From assembly GCF_039544165.1 (NCBI RefSeq), contig NZ_BAABLD010000017.1:496001-560000 (forward strand): DNA of 64,000 bases. The letters run 5' to 3'. The notes beneath the pieces were generated by a model that searched no databases, was not told the origin of the DNA, and saw only the letters and a list, made by a program, of their open reading frames with translations. Of this stretch, positions 39,084 through 45,802 are shown one piece after another. How positions within the stretch are numbered: position 1 is the stretch's first letter; each line of letters begins with the position of its first letter. This DNA is from Viridibacterium curvum. Lineage in GTDB: Bacteria > Pseudomonadota > Gammaproteobacteria > Burkholderiales > Rhodocyclaceae. The translations under genes were made by a program, and so were the position numbers.

Positions 39084-40601
39084 ATGAATGCCCCGCACTT
39101 GCCCGACCTGAAGAACGCGCATCCGCTCGAAGCCCTGCCCTTCGACAACCATTTCGCGCGACTGCCCGCTGCGTTCTACACGCGACTGCCGCCGACAGGT
39201 ATCCCCGACCCCTACCCCATTGCCGTGAGTCCCGACGCGGCATCGCTGCTTTCGCTCGACCCGGAGGCCGCGTCGCATCCGCGTTTCACCGACTACTTCG
39301 CAGGCAACCGTGCGCTGCCCGGCAGTGAGCCGCTGGCTGCGGTGTATTCGGGCCACCAGTTCGGCATGTGGTCGGGCCAGCTGGGTGACGGTCGCGCGCA
39401 TCTGCTGGGGGCGGTGCAGACGCCTGCCGGCCCGATCGAACTGCAGCTCAAGGGCGCAGGGCCGACGCCTTATTCGCGTTTCTCGGATGGTCGCGCCGTG
39501 CTGCGCTCATCCGTGCGCGAATTCCTCTGCTCGGAAGCCATGCATGCGCTGGGCGTGCCGACCACGCGCGCGCTGAGTCTTATCGGCAGCAATCTGCCGG
39601 TGATCCGCGAGAAGGTCGAGACGGCTGCGGTGGTCACGCGGCTGGCGCCGAGCTTCGTGCGTTTCGGCTCCTTCGAGCACTGGTCGGCACTCGACCGCAA
39701 TCACGAACTGCGCGTGCTGGCCGATTACGTGATCGACAACTTCCGCCCCGCCTTGCGCGAACGCGACAAGCCCTATGCCGCACTGCTCGTCGACGTCTGC
39801 GAGCGCACTGCCGAGATGGTGGCGCGCTGGCAGGTGCTGGGCTTCATGCACGGCGTGCTCAACACCGACAACATGAGCATTCTGGGTCTCACGCTCGACT
39901 ACGGCCCCTTCGGCTTCATGGAAGCCTTCGACCCGAACCACATCTGCAACCACTCCGACACGCACGGCCGCTATGCCTGGCGGATGCAGCCGCGCGTGTG
40001 CCACTGGAACCTGCTGGCACTCGGTGACGCGCTGCAAAGCCTGATCGGGCACCCGGATCACATTCGCGAGCTGATCGAGCACAGCTACTGGCCGCATTAC
40101 GAGCGCTGCTTCCAGCAGGCCGCCAACGCGCGCCTGGGGCTCGCGCAAGTGCTGCCCGGTGACGCCGATTTCGTCGGCGAGACTTTCGGCCTGCTGCAAC
40201 GCCAGCGGCTGGACCTTACCTGCTTCTTCCGCGCCCTGAGCCATCTGCCGGCACAGGCCTCGCGCGAAGAGCGTGTCGTCAGCGACGCACCACTGCGCGA
40301 GCAGTTCAGCGACCGCGACGAGGGCCACGCCTGGCTGCTGGCCTGGCGCACGCGGCTCGCACGTGAGGGTCGTGACGACGCCACACGGCAAGCTGCCATG
40401 CTGGCCTGCAACCCGAAATACGTGCTGCGCAACTGGATAGCCGAAGCCGCGATCCGCGCCGCCGGCACGGGTGACTTTGCATTGGTGACGCGCCTGCTTG
40501 AATGCCTTCGTCATCCCTTTGACGAACAGCCTGACAACGAAGCCTGGTCCTCTCCCCCGCCGGACTGGGCCGACGGCCTGACGGTCAGCTGCTCAAGCTG
40601 A
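39084..40601 (+). CDS. selO: protein adenylyltransferase SelO (YdiU)
   Basis: 505 residues. A pseudokinase-fold enzyme that transfers AMP from ATP to Ser/Thr/Tyr of target proteins. Family segments are VYSGHQFGMWSGQLGDGRA, LQLKGAGPTPYSRFSDGRAVLRSS, the metal/nucleotide motif HGVLNTDNMSILGLTLDYGP, and the C-terminus LTVSCSS. ATG 39084 gives MNAPHLPDLKN; the longer frame covers the promoter. The sigma-54 element and NifA site upstream put it in the probable nif regulon, which is unexpected for a redox-stress AMPylase. Confidence 0.94.
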   Translation: MNAPHLPDLKNAHPLEALPFDNHFARLPAAFYTRLPPTGIPDPYPIAVSPDAASLLSLDPEAASHPRFTDYFAGNRALPGSEPLAAVYSGHQFGMWSGQLGDGRAHLLGAVQTPAGPIELQLKGAGPTPYSRFSDGRAVLRSSVREFLCSEAMHALGVPTTRALSLIGSNLPVIREKVETAAVVTRLAPSFVRFGSFEHWSALDRNHELRVLADYVIDNFRPALRERDKPYAALLVDVCERTAEMVARWQVLGFMHGVLNTDNMSILGLTLDYGPFGFMEAFDPNHICNHSDTHGRYAWRMQPRVCHWNLLALGDALQSLIGHPDHIRELIEHSYWPHYERCFQQAANARLGLAQVLPGDADFVGETFGLLQRQRLDLTCFFRALSHLPAQASREERVVSDAPLREQFSDRDEGHAWLLAWRTRLAREGRDDATRQAAMLACNPKYVLRNWIAEAAIRAAGTGDFALVTRLLECLRHPFDEQPDNEAWSSPPPDWADGLTVSCSS

Positions 40602-40686
40602 GGCTCCACAAGATGTTGCCCGCCCCCTTTCCCCTGCTCTCGTCACGGTGTGCAAGGGATTTTCATCGCCAGCCCGGAGAATCACC

Positions 40687-41115
40687 ATGGATCTGATCTA
40701 CAAAACCCGCGTCTTCACCCAGGGCGGCCGCAACGGCCGCGTGCAGAGCGAAGATGGCCTGCTCAAGCTCGACCTCGCCCAGCCCGCCGAAATGGGCGGC
40801 ACCAAGCCCGGCGCCAACCCCGAACAACTCTTTGCGGCGGCCTATGCCGCGTGCTTCGAGAACTCGCTGCGTCACATCATCCGCAGCGACCACCTGCCCG
40901 TGAAAGGCTGCATGGTCGAAGCCGAGGTGTCGCTGTTCAAGAACTTCGAAGAGGCCTACCGCTTCTCGATCAACTTCGCCGCCATCCTGCACGGCATCGA
41001 TCAGGGTACGGCCGACTCGCTGGTCGAACGCGCGCTGAAGGTGTCGCCCTACACCGATGCGACGAAGAACAACGTGACGGTGAAGGCGGTGGCGGTGCTG
41101 GAGAATCCGGCTTGA
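40687..41115 (+). CDS. ohr: organic hydroperoxide resistance protein (Ohr/OsmC family)
   Basis: 142 residues. A thiol peroxidase that reduces organic hydroperoxides using lipoyl or low-molecular thiols. The peroxidatic cysteine is in AAAYAACFENSL and the resolving cysteine in VKGCMVEAEV. ATG 40687 follows GGAGAATCACC. It lies 85 bases after selO; no separate promoter was recognised, so read-through from the selO promoter is possible. An MarR-type OhrR repressor, usual next to ohr, is not seen. Confidence 0.93.
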   Translation: MDLIYKTRVFTQGGRNGRVQSEDGLLKLDLAQPAEMGGTKPGANPEQLFAAAYAACFENSLRHIIRSDHLPVKGCMVEAEVSLFKNFEEAYRFSINFAAILHGIDQGTADSLVERALKVSPYTDATKNNVTVKAVAVLENPA

Positions 41116-41161
41116 TAGTCGCCTGCGCGCCGCGTAACCGCGGCCGGCGTCCTCCCTGGAT

Positions 41162-41350
41162 GCCGTCATTCCCGCAAAGGCGGGAATCCAGCGGCGTTCG
41201 AAAAGTCACTGGATTCCCGCCTTCGCGGGAATGACGGCCGAGCGTGCGGTTTGTTCGCGCGTCTCCACCCTGCTTTTTCCGAGCCCGCAACACGGCAAGC
41301 CGTTCCCTCCCCCTATGGGGGAGGGTGCCCCGTCAGGGGCGGGAGAGGGG
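41162..41350. repeat. paired 'cattcccgc' repeat plus C/G-rich element
   Basis: Inverted pair of CATTCCCGC...GCGGGAAT palindromes at 41162-41238 followed by 'ccctccccctatgggggaggg' and 'ccccgtcaggggcgggagagggg'. It separates the convergent ohr and 175-residue genes. Confidence 0.8.
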
Positions 41351-41368
41351 AAATCGCCCCCCTGCACC

Positions 41369-41896
41369 TCACTCCCCGCGCAGCACGCAGCCCTTCTCCA
41401 GCAGGTTGGCCACCGAGTGGATCTCGCAGTCCTGAACCAGCTCGTCGCGCCATTCTTCGGCGGCGATGGGGTCGCGAAAGGTGTATTGCCAGATGCTGCC
41501 TTCGCCGAGTTGCTCGAACCAGTTGCCCTCAGGTTTGAGGTGCAGCAGACCCAGCACGTAGCCCACACCAGCGAAGCGACGACTCGCGCGGCTCATGTCT
41601 TCCTCAAACAGGAAGAGCTTTTCGCCGTCGTGCTCGGCGATCACCTCCCAACTATCCTCGCTGCCCGTCAGCAGGTCGTAGAGCGCGGCAGCGCGCGTCG
41701 GGTCAGTCTCGCAGCCTTCGTCGCACCAGCCTTCAATAACCGAAGCCACGTAGCGCTGCAGGCTGGCCGGCGCTTCTTCAATGAGGCCCTGGCAGGCCAG
41801 CACGCAACGGTCTTCAGCATCAAAACCGAACAGGGTAATGGCGCGCGCCGTTTCGATGACCTGCGCACTCACGACACGACTGGCAATTGCATTCAT
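41369..41896 (-). CDS. nif-linked protein of unknown function
   Basis: 175 residues (MNAIASRVVSAQVIETARAITLFGFDAEDRCVLACQ...). It has five cysteines without tight motif (CVLAC, WCDEGC, DCE) and segments LASLQRYVASVIEGW and EDSWEVIAEHDGEKLFLFEEDMS. Family not recognised; soluble. ATG 41896 is used because the upstream frame lacks an RBS and is not protein-like. A minus-strand CGGTTCGCAACTTGCT at 42021-42036 resembles a sigma-54 promoter for it, overlapping the divergent one. Confidence 0.78.
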   Translation of the reverse strand: MNAIASRVVSAQVIETARAITLFGFDAEDRCVLACQGLIEEAPASLQRYVASVIEGWCDEGCETDPTRAAALYDLLTGSEDSWEVIAEHDGEKLFLFEEDMSRASRRFAGVGYVLGLLHLKPEGNWFEQLGEGSIWQYTFRDPIAAEEWRDELVQDCEIHSVANLLEKGCVLRGE

Positions 41897-42003
41897 ATTC
41901 AACCTCGACTGCTGCAACACGGTTTGAAGGGTTTGCGACAAGCCCGCACGCGCACTTGTGCCCACACCAGGCCATCGCCCGCATTGCCGCGTGCTGCAAG
42001 CAC

Positions 42004-42019
42004 TGGTGTCTTTCTTGCA
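42004..42019 (+). promoter_or_regulatory. sigma-54 promoter before the 80-residue gene
   Basis: TGGTGTCTTTCTTGCA fits TGGYRY-N5-TTGCA exactly. The predicted start near 42031 gives a leader of 45 bases. I found no exact TGT-N10-ACA site upstream. Confidence 0.7.
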
Positions 42020-42075
42020 AAGCAAGTTGCGAACCGCCTCACACAGACACTTCAGAAACCCATCAGGAGAGCACC

Positions 42076-42318
42076 ATGGCAGTCATCCCCGGCTTCTTCA
42101 TCGACTGGAACGGCAAGGCACGACGCACAGAAGACGCGGGCGGCGGCTTCGTCGTCGACGTCGACCCCGTTGCGAAATACGTCGCGCTGTACACCGAGAA
42201 CGGCACCCTCATGCACGAAGCGACTTTCTACAAGTCTCTGGAAGACATCGAGAAGCGCGGTATCAAAGCGTCTCTCGTGGATGGCGCGATGCCCTGGGGC
42301 GTAAAGAACGAATGGTGA
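42076..42318 (+). CDS. 80-residue protein of unknown function, sigma-54 dependent
   Basis: MAVIPGFFIDWNGKARRTEDAG... A compact soluble protein with beta-rich FVVDVDPVAKYVALYTENGTL and a C-terminal YKSLEDIEKRGIKASLVDGAMPWG. No cysteine, no known motif, family not recognised. AGGAGAGCACC precedes the ATG and a near-consensus sigma-54 promoter lies 57 bases further up. It is convergent with the HepT-like gene 13 bases away. Confidence 0.8.
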   Translation: MAVIPGFFIDWNGKARRTEDAGGGFVVDVDPVAKYVALYTENGTLMHEATFYKSLEDIEKRGIKASLVDGAMPWGVKNEW

Positions 42319-42331
42319 GCGCCGTCAGGCG

Positions 42332-42697
42332 TCACATGCGGAAGGCGAACAGGTCTGGCAACTTCGCCCTGTACTGCCGCAGGTGATAGCCAGTGATGGG
42401 CACCAGCGTCTCCAGCGCGTACCACACGGTGTCTTTCTGCGCGCGTGACAGGCACGGCAATGCCGCGCCAAGCTCACGCCAGGCCTGCCAATTGATGGCG
42501 GGCATCTGCTCCCGGACGTCGACGGGCAGCAGGCTGACCGTATCAATCATGATGCGCAGATGCTTCTTGATTTCGCGACGCGTGAGACGCGAAGCGAAGT
42601 ACTGGGCGCGATCCATGTCGCCCATCAGGATCTGCACGGACCAGCCGGCATCGAAGAAGTTGGCGAGCAGGCCAGCGGCGTAGAGGGCGCCGCTCAT
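42332..42697 (-). CDS. HepT/DUF86-like protein, paralogue 2
   Basis: 121 residues, helical. It aligns along its length with the 26400-26753 protein: ILMGDMDRAQYFASRLTRREIKK versus ILTEGLEREEFLRSRLTRAEVSR, PAINWQAW versus PEIGWDGW, and a shared C-terminal YR...FAF/FSF ending. The HEPN Rx4-6H motif is absent here too. ATG 42697 is the only ATG that fits; GCGAG precedes it weakly. No nucleotidyltransferase partner adjoins it; thioredoxin is divergent 48 bases away. Confidence 0.72.
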   Translation of the reverse strand: MSGALYAAGLLANFFDAGWSVQILMGDMDRAQYFASRLTRREIKKHLRIMIDTVSLLPVDVREQMPAINWQAWRELGAALPCLSRAQKDTVWYALETLVPITGYHLRQYRAKLPDLFAFRM

Positions 42698-42745
42698 GTA
42701 CGACTCGCAGACATTGAATGAACGCCCCCACAACAGGAAATCGAT

Positions 42746-43129
42746 ATGGCCACCATTCCGCTCACCGAGGAAACATTCAGGAACACCGTCGACAATCACC
42801 CCTTGGTGATCATCGATTTCTGGGCCAGCTGGTGTGGGCCATGCAAGAACTTTGCCCCGATCTTCGGAGCCGCTGCGGAACGGCACCCGGACATCCTCTT
42901 CGCAAAGGTGGACACCGATGCCGAGCAGGGGCTCGCAAGTGCCTTCGGCATACGCTCGATCCCGACCCTGATGGTGATCCGCGAGCAGATCATCGTCTTC
43001 CGCGAGCCGGGTGCCATGACCGCAGGTGCGTTCGAGCAGCTCATCGCGCAGCTGCGTGCCATGGACATGGACGAAATCCGTGCCGAGCTCAAAGCGCAGG
43101 AAGAAGGCGACCCGGATCAGCCTGGATGA
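42746..43129 (+). CDS. thioredoxin
   Basis: 127 residues. The active site WCGPC is in FWASWCGPCKNFAPIF and the cis-Pro loop is IRSIPTLMVI. About 20 residues longer than E. coli TrxA, with an acidic C-terminal tail (LKAQEEGDPDQPG). Its position in the nif periphery suggests service to nitrogenase-related thiol proteins. AGGAAATCGAT precedes the ATG. It ends five bases from the convergent DUF938 remnant. Confidence 0.93.
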   Translation: MATIPLTEETFRNTVDNHPLVIIDFWASWCGPCKNFAPIFGAAAERHPDILFAKVDTDAEQGLASAFGIRSIPTLMVIREQIIVFREPGAMTAGAFEQLIAQLRAMDMDEIRAELKAQEEGDPDQPG

Positions 43130-43134
43130 GCGCG

Positions 43135-43724
43135 TCAGCCGCGCATGCGCCAAACCAGGCAACGGTTGTTGGCGGGCATTTCGCAGTCTTCGACGAGCAC
43201 CAGCCCCGCAGCGCGTGCCAAAGCATCCACGGCCTCGAAATCGCGGATGCCCTGATGCATGCCGCGTTCCTTCAACCACAGATCAAAAGCGGCGTTGCTC
43301 TCGCTGGTGAACTGCCCGCCATAGTTGAACGGGCCGTAGACAATCAGCGTCCCTTCGGGTCGCAGCACACCCGGAAGTTGCGCGAAGAATTGCTGAACCT
43401 GCAGCCAGGACAGGATGTGGAGTGTGTTGGCCGAGAACACCGCATCGTGCTGCCGAGTGGGCCAAACTCCGTCAACATCCAGCAACAAGGCAGCCGGTGT
43501 GTTGGGCAACGCTGCATGGGCCAACCAGGCCGAAATGCCGGGCAGGTTGTCCGCCACATCCGAACACTGCCAGACAAGCTGCGGCAGAACGCCGCGAAAT
43601 GGATGGCGTGCTGCCCGGTACCACTGCCCAGCTCGAGTACATGGCATGGCCCCGTCAGATGATCGCGGAGCACGGCGAGGATCACGTCACGGTTACGGGC
43701 GCAGGACGGCGCATCGGGTTTCAT
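43135..43724 (-). pseudogene. DUF938 SAM-dependent methyltransferase, frameshifted
   Basis: Two frames together make one DUF938 methyltransferase. Frame A (from ATG 43724) reads MKPDAPSCARNRDVILAVL, then LELGSGTGQHAIHFAA. Frame B reads RGVLPQLVWQCSDVADNL and runs to the stop at 43135 (ANTLHILSW, LIVYGPFNYGGQFT, CLVWRMRG). The shift is near 43590; one added base after GCGGC in the coding strand would restore the frame. It is either a real inactivation or a sequencing error. ATG 43724 overlaps the end of the acetyltransferase gene. Confidence 0.85.
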
Positions 43725-44275
43725 CAGTCTCTCGTCAGGGCGTACAGCCAGACATCACGTGGTTCGGATGATACGTTGGGATGCACAAGTCCGCGCCGCA
43801 AACGGCCTTCGCAGCACCAGCCCAGCTTTTCGAGCAGACGTCGGGAGGCGTGGTTGTCAACATCGCACTGCGCCTCCAGACGCCATGCCCAGGCTTGTTC
43901 GAACACGCGTTCACAGACGGCCGCTATAGCCTCCGCCATCAAGCCTTGTCCCCAGCACGATTGCCGCAGGGCATAGCCCAGACGCAGCACATGGTCGTGC
44001 CTTGTCAGTTGCAGGAAACCAGCGACATCGTGCGCTGCACTGCCTTGCTGAAGCAAAGCCCAGGTCCAGGCGGCGCCACGGTCGGCGCGCAACAGGTCGT
44101 GGCTGATCTGCTGACGTGTTTGCGTGATGGACGCATGACACAACCAGCCGAGGTAACGCGTCACAGCGGCATCACCACTGAGTCGGCTGAACTGCACCTC
44201 GGCGTCTGCCGGGTGAGGCTTGCGCAGCAGCAGGCGCGAGGTGCTGAACTCACCGGGCGGCCAGCTGTGCGACAT
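43724..44275 (-). CDS. GNAT N-acetyltransferase (RimJ/RimL-like)
   Basis: 183 residues. It starts STSRLLLRKPHPADAEV as in RimJ/RimL-like acetyltransferases. The acetyl-CoA region is RLGYALRQSCWGQGLMAEAI and the end of the fold is DVDNHASRRLLEKLGWCCEG. The substrate (amino-terminal or small amine) is unknown. It follows the GlpC-like Fe-S gene with no gap, so it should lie in the same NifA-controlled transcript. Confidence 0.9.
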   Translation of the reverse strand: MSHSWPPGEFSTSRLLLRKPHPADAEVQFSRLSGDAAVTRYLGWLCHASITQTRQQISHDLLRADRGAAWTWALLQQGSAAHDVAGFLQLTRHDHVLRLGYALRQSCWGQGLMAEAIAAVCERVFEQAWAWRLEAQCDVDNHASRRLLEKLGWCCEGRLRRGLVHPNVSSEPRDVWLYALTRD

Positions 44276-45637
44276 TCAACCGACGTCCTGCAGGGCATCG
44301 CGCAGCAGGCGTACGACATGCTGGCTGTCGCGCTGCGCCCCGTCACGGATCTGGTGACGGCAGCTCATGCCATTGGCGATCACACGGGTCTCGGCCGGCT
44401 CGTGGCGCAATGCGGGCAGTAGCGATAGCTCGGCCATGCGCATGGAGACATCGTAGTGCTCTGCCTCGAAACCGAAACCACCCGCCATGCCACAGCAGCT
44501 CGATTCGATGAATGTCACCTGCAGACCGGGCACCAGACCGAGCAGCTTGCGCATGGCCTTCATGGCGCCGAAAGCCTTCTGGTGGCAATGTCCGTGCACG
44601 GCCACACGCCGACCTGCCGCGTCGGCAAAGCACAGCTGCAATCGCTTTGCGTCATGTTCGCGCACCAGAAACTCCTCAAGTAGAAAGGCCCCCTTGGCAA
44701 TCCTCGGCACGCGTTCGCCGAGGCCCAGCGCGTGATACTCGTCGCGCAACATCAGCAGGCATGAGGCCTCCAGGCCGACGACCGGAATGTCGCGTTCCAC
44801 AAAGGTCCACAGCGCGTCGACCACCCGCTGCGCCTCGGTGCGGGCTGCTTCGATGAGACCAGAAGACAACCAGGTTCGCCCACAACACAGCGGGCGCTCA
44901 CCCTTCGCAGCACGCACGAGATGAACGCGGTAACCGGCCGTCACGAGCAGCTCCCGTGCGGCCTGTGCGTTGGCCGGCTCCAGCTCGTTGCTGAAGGTGT
45001 CGACGAACAGGGCAACCTCGCGCCCGCCCTCGGGCCCCGACACGACATCTTCCTGTGTCGCCAGGAAGCTGCTTGCCGCCGGGGCGGGAATCGTGCGGCG
45101 TGCCGAAATGCCCGTAATGCGCTCTGCCAGGCTGGCCAGCAGTGGAACACGGTTGCGCAGCGACACCAGCCAGGCCAGGCGCCGGAGCCAGGGCAGCAGC
45201 CGCGGCACGCCGGCCAGCAAACGTTCGCGCAGCGGTGGCTTGCCACGCGCCAACCAGCGCTGCGCAAGGCTCTCGCTTTTCAGCAGGGCCATGTCAGTAC
45301 CATTGGGGCACTCACGCTTGCAGCCCTTGCAGCCGACGCATAGGTTCATGGCCTGCGTCAGCGCATCGCTGAGAAAAGGCCGAACGCCGAGCTCACCGTT
45401 CAGCGCAGCCTTGAGCGTGGCAGCGCGATGGTGGGTGGAGTGCTGCACGTTCTGGGTCGCGCGGTAGCTGGGGCACATGACGCCCTTTTCCTCGCGCTGA
45501 CACTGGCGGTTGCCGATGCAGACCGCTGCAGCCTTGCCGAAGCCGCCGCCCGCAGAAGGCAACTGCGCATAGGCATCGCCAGCGCCATAACTGTCGTAAG
45601 CGGACCAGTCGAGTTGCGGAGTAACCGGTGCATTCAT
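44276..45637 (-). CDS. stand-alone GlpC-like Fe-S/CCG-domain protein
   Basis: 453 residues. It corresponds to the C-terminal half of FAD-linked D-lactate dehydrogenase-type enzymes. A 4Fe-4S domain has VCIGNRQCQREEKGVMCPSYR and LCVGCKGCKRECPNGTD. Two CCG-type segments follow (PLCCGRTWLSSG with a later histidine, and ESSCCGMAGGFG). The FAD-binding half is missing and no such gene is adjacent. ATG 45637 lies 23 bases from a sigma-54 promoter with an exact NifA site 139 bases upstream of the ATG. An electron-transfer role in nitrogen fixation is inferred. Confidence 0.9.
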   Translation of the reverse strand: MNAPVTPQLDWSAYDSYGAGDAYAQLPSAGGGFGKAAAVCIGNRQCQREEKGVMCPSYRATQNVQHSTHHRAATLKAALNGELGVRPFLSDALTQAMNLCVGCKGCKRECPNGTDMALLKSESLAQRWLARGKPPLRERLLAGVPRLLPWLRRLAWLVSLRNRVPLLASLAERITGISARRTIPAPAASSFLATQEDVVSGPEGGREVALFVDTFSNELEPANAQAARELLVTAGYRVHLVRAAKGERPLCCGRTWLSSGLIEAARTEAQRVVDALWTFVERDIPVVGLEASCLLMLRDEYHALGLGERVPRIAKGAFLLEEFLVREHDAKRLQLCFADAAGRRVAVHGHCHQKAFGAMKAMRKLLGLVPGLQVTFIESSCCGMAGGFGFEAEHYDVSMRMAELSLLPALRHEPAETRVIANGMSCRHQIRDGAQRDSQHVVRLLRDALQDVG

Positions 45638-45671
45638 GATGTGTCGCCATTCGTTGTGACGACAGGCCTCG

Positions 45672-45687
45672 CGCAAGATGAATGCCA
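45672..45687 (-). promoter_or_regulatory. sigma-54 promoter of the GlpC-like Fe-S gene
   Basis: TGGCATTCATCTTGCG on the minus strand fits TGGCAY-N5-TTGC. The predicted start near 45660 leaves a 23-base leader. Confidence 0.8.
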
Positions 45688-45775
45688 GAGGTGCAGCGAA
45701 CCCCGCTGTGGCACGGCCCGTCAGCGATCGCGCCAGATTGCGGGCCGGGTGTCGCTTCGCTGGCGCATGCCGACC

Positions 45776-45791
45776 TGTCGGGTTGTCGACA
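45776..45791. promoter_or_regulatory. NifA upstream activator sequence (GlpC-like gene)
   Basis: TGTCGGGTTGTCGACA is an exact TGT-N10-ACA site, centred about 123 bases upstream of the predicted start and 12 bases past the nifA stop codon. Confidence 0.85.
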
Positions 45792-45802
45792 AGCCGGGCA
45801 CT

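Noticed and set aside
41231..42304. Plus-strand frame of 357 codons overlapping the 175- and 80-residue genes
   Set aside because: It starts in a repeat, is antisense to one coherent protein and out of frame with another, and has no domain.
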